64,000 nt of DNA. Origin: Micromonospora cathayae. Lineage in GTDB: Bacteria > Actinomycetota > Actinomycetes > Mycobacteriales > Micromonosporaceae. How positions within the stretch are numbered: the first letter of the stretch is position 1; every line of letters begins with the position of its first letter. The stretch lies in the NCBI RefSeq assembly GCF_028993575.1, contig NZ_CP118615.1, positions 2,418,001 through 2,482,000 of the forward strand, written 5' to 3'. Shown here one piece after another: positions 62,399 to 64,000 of this stretch. The translations under genes and the position numbers were made by a program. The notes under the pieces are model-generated. The model was given only the letters and a program-made list of their open reading frames with translations, searched no databases and was not told the DNA's origin.

Positions 62399-62623
62399 TC
62401 AAGAACAGAGGTTGTCGTTCTTGAGCCCCTGCACGAATGCCGTCCAGCGGGCCGGTGGGAACATCAGGACGGGGCCGGATGGATCTTTGCTGTCGCGTAG
62501 ACCGACCAGGCCGTCAAGGTCTGCTGCCATCTCGACGCATTCGCCGGAGCCGTTGCTGCGGCTGCTCTTACGCCACGTCGCGGTGGTGCGCCTGGCCGTG
62601 CTGGCCGCCTCGCCCTGGTCCAC
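62399..62623 (-). CDS. DUF397 protein, second copy
   Basis: A 74-residue DUF397 protein: T-W-R-K-S-S-R-S-N-G-S-G-E-C-V-E-M-A (residues 16-33), V-G-L-R-D-S-K-D-P-S-G-P-V and F-P-P-A-R-W-T-A-F. It starts at a GTG 12 bases after the stop of the XRE-DUF5753 gene and repeats the pairing seen at 48.7-49.7 kb. The protein is a different sequence, so the two modules are paralogues, not a recent duplication. Confidence 0.88.
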   Translation of the reverse strand: MDQGEAASTARRTTATWRKSSRSNGSGECVEMAADLDGLVGLRDSKDPSGPVLMFPPARWTAFVQGLKNDNLCS

Positions 62624-62635
62624 CGGCCCGTCCTC

Positions 62636-63472
62636 TCACAACCTGTCGATCGCCTTCTGGATCAGGTCGCGTGACTCGCGGGCGCTGGCGGCGTTGGCGA
62701 CCAGGTGCTCGAAGACGCGGCTGTACTCCCTGACCTGTTGGCCTTCGAGGTAGAGACTACCCGCGCGGTTCTCCAGGTAGACGATCCCGGGATCGGCGGG
62801 CTCCGGGAACGCGAGAACGATGAAGGCGCTACCCATCGAGCCGTACTCGCCGGCACCGAAGGTGAGGATCTGCACGGTGGTGCCGGGCTGCTCAGCGGCA
62901 TCGAGCAGGTGGCGGAGTTGAGCCTTGAAGGTTCCCGATCCGCCGACCGGTCGGTGCAGCACGGACTCGTCCAGCACCGCCCACAGCTTGGGTGAGGTCT
63001 CGGACTCCTGGCGACGAAGGCGCAGCTCCACGCGTCGGTTCACCTCCTCCGTCGGCGCGTCCGGGTGTTCGGCGCGGACGATCGCGCGGGCGTAGTCGGG
63101 CGTCTGGAGCAGGCCGGGAACGAGTTGCGGTTGGAACACGCGGATCTCGGAGGCTTCGGCTTCGAGTCCTACGTAGACCTCGAACCACTCGGGCAGGACG
63201 TCGTCGTACGCCTGCCACCAGCCGCGCTTGCGGGCGTCCCGGGCGACCTGGACGAGCGCGTCGACCTCCTCGCCCTCCACCCCGTACAGCTCGAGGAGCC
63301 CACGGGCGACGGGCGGGAGGACGGAGACCTGGGCGTTCTCGATCCGGCTCAGCGCCGACTTGGAGATGCCGATCTCCTTGGCCGCCTGGTCGGCGGTCAT
63401 GCCGGTCTGCTCGCGGAGGCGACGCAGGGCGGTGGCGAGTCGCCTTCTGCGCACTGTGGGGCTTCCTGTCAT
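62636..63472 (-). CDS. XRE-family regulator with DUF5753, second copy
   Basis: A 278-residue protein. The helix-turn-helix lies at about residues 10-60 (R-R-L-A-T-A-L-R-R-L-R-E-Q-T-G-M-T-A-D-Q-A-A-K-E, I-S-K-S-A-L-S-R-I-E-N-A). The DUF5753 domain starts near 95 with F-Q-P-Q-L-V-P-G-L-L-Q-T-P-D-Y-A-R-A-I. It includes W-A-V-L-D-E-S-V-L-H-R-P-V-G-G near 150 and F-G-A-G-E-Y-G-S-M-G-S near 195. Unlike the first module, the DNA-binding domain here is canonical. The ATG at 63472 is preferred to a GTG 11 codons upstream. Confidence 0.9.
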   Translation of the reverse strand: MTGSPTVRRRRLATALRRLREQTGMTADQAAKEIGISKSALSRIENAQVSVLPPVARGLLELYGVEGEEVDALVQVARDARKRGWWQAYDDVLPEWFEVYVGLEAEASEIRVFQPQLVPGLLQTPDYARAIVRAEHPDAPTEEVNRRVELRLRRQESETSPKLWAVLDESVLHRPVGGSGTFKAQLRHLLDAAEQPGTTVQILTFGAGEYGSMGSAFIVLAFPEPADPGIVYLENRAGSLYLEGQQVREYSRVFEHLVANAASARESRDLIQKAIDRL

Positions 63473-63754
63473 GACGGAGAGTGTTCCATTCTCTGGACGC
63501 GACACGCAATGGCTCGGTTGAGAATCGGGAGTTGCGTATCGGGCTAGTTCTGGTCAACTATGAGTGAGCGTGCTGCTACTGGTTGAGCTTGGCGGCTGAC
63601 CGTCCACAGCGGCGCGTGCGGGTGACCCTGGTGCCGTACTTGCTGGTGGTAGCTGCGGTGGCAGGTCTGGGGAGGGGTTCCGTCCGCTCGCGGAGGGCGG
63701 ACGGGACCGTTCCCTGTTGACGGCGTGCGAGAGGCAGAGAGGCGGGTGGCCGTG
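63473..63754. promoter_or_regulatory. Divergent intergenic region
   Basis: This 282-bp gap lies between the second XRE gene and the DivIVA-domain gene. It has locally lower GC around 63475-63570 and must contain promoters for both, but no clear -10/-35 pair, palindrome or RNA gene was seen. Confidence 0.3.
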
Positions 63755-64000
63755 ATGCGGCTGTTCTTCCGGCGGCGTACCGAGAACCCTGGCCGGCACC
63801 ACCGGCCGCCCCGGCAGCGACCGGCGCGGGGTGGGTTGTACCGGTCGGCGGTGTGCGCGCCGTTGCGGCCTACGCAGGTGCGCGGGCGGTCGTTCGGCAC
63901 CACCGGGTTCGGGCGGCGTGGCCTGGACCCGGGCGAGGTGACCGACTTCCTGGATCGGGTGGCCGGTGACCTGGCGGGCCTGTACGCGGCGTTGGAGCAG
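63755..64000 (+). CDS. DivIVA domain-containing protein (partial)
   Basis: From the ATG at 63755 an open frame of 82 codons runs to the right edge of the window. The first 45 residues are basic (R-L-F-F-R-R-R, many Arg and Pro), with R-S-A-V-C-A-P-L-R-P-T-Q-V-R. The visible C-terminal part, R-G-R-S-F-G-T-T-G-F-G-R-R-G-L-D-P-G-E-V and T-D-F-L-D-R-V-A-G-D-L-A-G-L-Y, is the start of a DivIVA-like coiled-coil domain, which recognises curved membranes or organises polar growth. An A/G-rich ribosome site lies upstream. The remainder is outside the window. Confidence 0.75.
   Translation, partial: MRLFFRRRTENPGRHHRPPRQRPARGGLYRSAVCAPLRPTQVRGRSFGTTGFGRRGLDPGEVTDFLDRVAGDLAGLYAALEQ

Overview
The window is a 64 kb stretch of very GC-rich chromosome from an actinomycete. 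The gene set fits Micromonosporaceae (Micromonospora or a close relative). The evidence is an F420 pathway with a CofG/CofH fusion, a classical whiB next to a minimal-zincin gene and a DUF3499 gene, an SCO7613-type giant membrane protein, two XRE-DUF5753/DUF397 modules, frequent GTG starts, four-base ATGA/GTGA gene overlaps and several apparently leaderless starts. No tRNA, rRNA, CRISPR array, integrase or complete insertion sequence was seen.

Layout. 0.0-4.4 kb: the N-terminus of a secreted protein, then a tightly overlapped leftward operon of a polytopic membrane protein, a nucleosidase-like protein, a two-helix membrane protein and an NrtR-like NUDIX protein. The first two share a 25-residue motif across their gene junction, which makes this the best candidate for an undescribed signalling or conflict system. 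4.6-16.5 kb: housekeeping genes (thioredoxin-domain YyaL-like protein, purK-purE, SCO7613-like protein, UDP-glucose dehydrogenase, acyl-CoA dehydrogenase). 16.6-24.6 kb: a variant Fxs (FxSxx-COOH) peptide-modification locus with an HExxH enzyme, a divergent FxsA-like peptide and FxsT, but no radical SAM FxsB; a two-repeat protein and a cation/proton antiporter follow. 24.5-28.6 kb: a three-gene membrane protein-ATPase-ATPase operon of unknown role. 28.7-38.4 kb: membrane protein, thioesterase, acetoacetate-CoA ligase, TIGR03089 protein, glycosyltransferase, mannose-1-phosphate guanylyltransferase, second NUDIX, and an ArsR-like regulator.

38.5-44.6 kb: F420 biosynthesis. fbiA-fbiB overlap by four bases; fbiC lies on the other strand beyond a membrane protein with repeated TQ motifs. 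FbiB has only a short C-terminal remnant where the nitroreductase domain of mycobacterial FbiB should be. 44.6-47.1 kb: a 30-bp tandem repeat, a long whiB upstream region with a 16-bp perfect palindrome, whiB, the zincin-like gene and the DUF3499 gene.

47.2-57.2 kb: polyamine uptake and breakdown, with a SpuC-like aminotransferase, an Lrp regulator divergent from a complete Pot-type ABC transporter, a saccharopine-dehydrogenase-like enzyme and an agmatinase-family ureohydrolase. An XRE/DUF397 pair is inserted here. 57.2-64.0 kb: a G5-excalibur surface protein, a HigB/HigA-type toxin-antitoxin pair with a leaderless promoter, a lone DUF433 gene, an acetaldehyde-type aldehyde dehydrogenase with its DUF779 partner and GAF-domain regulator, a second XRE/DUF397 pair, and the start of a DivIVA-domain gene that runs off the right edge.
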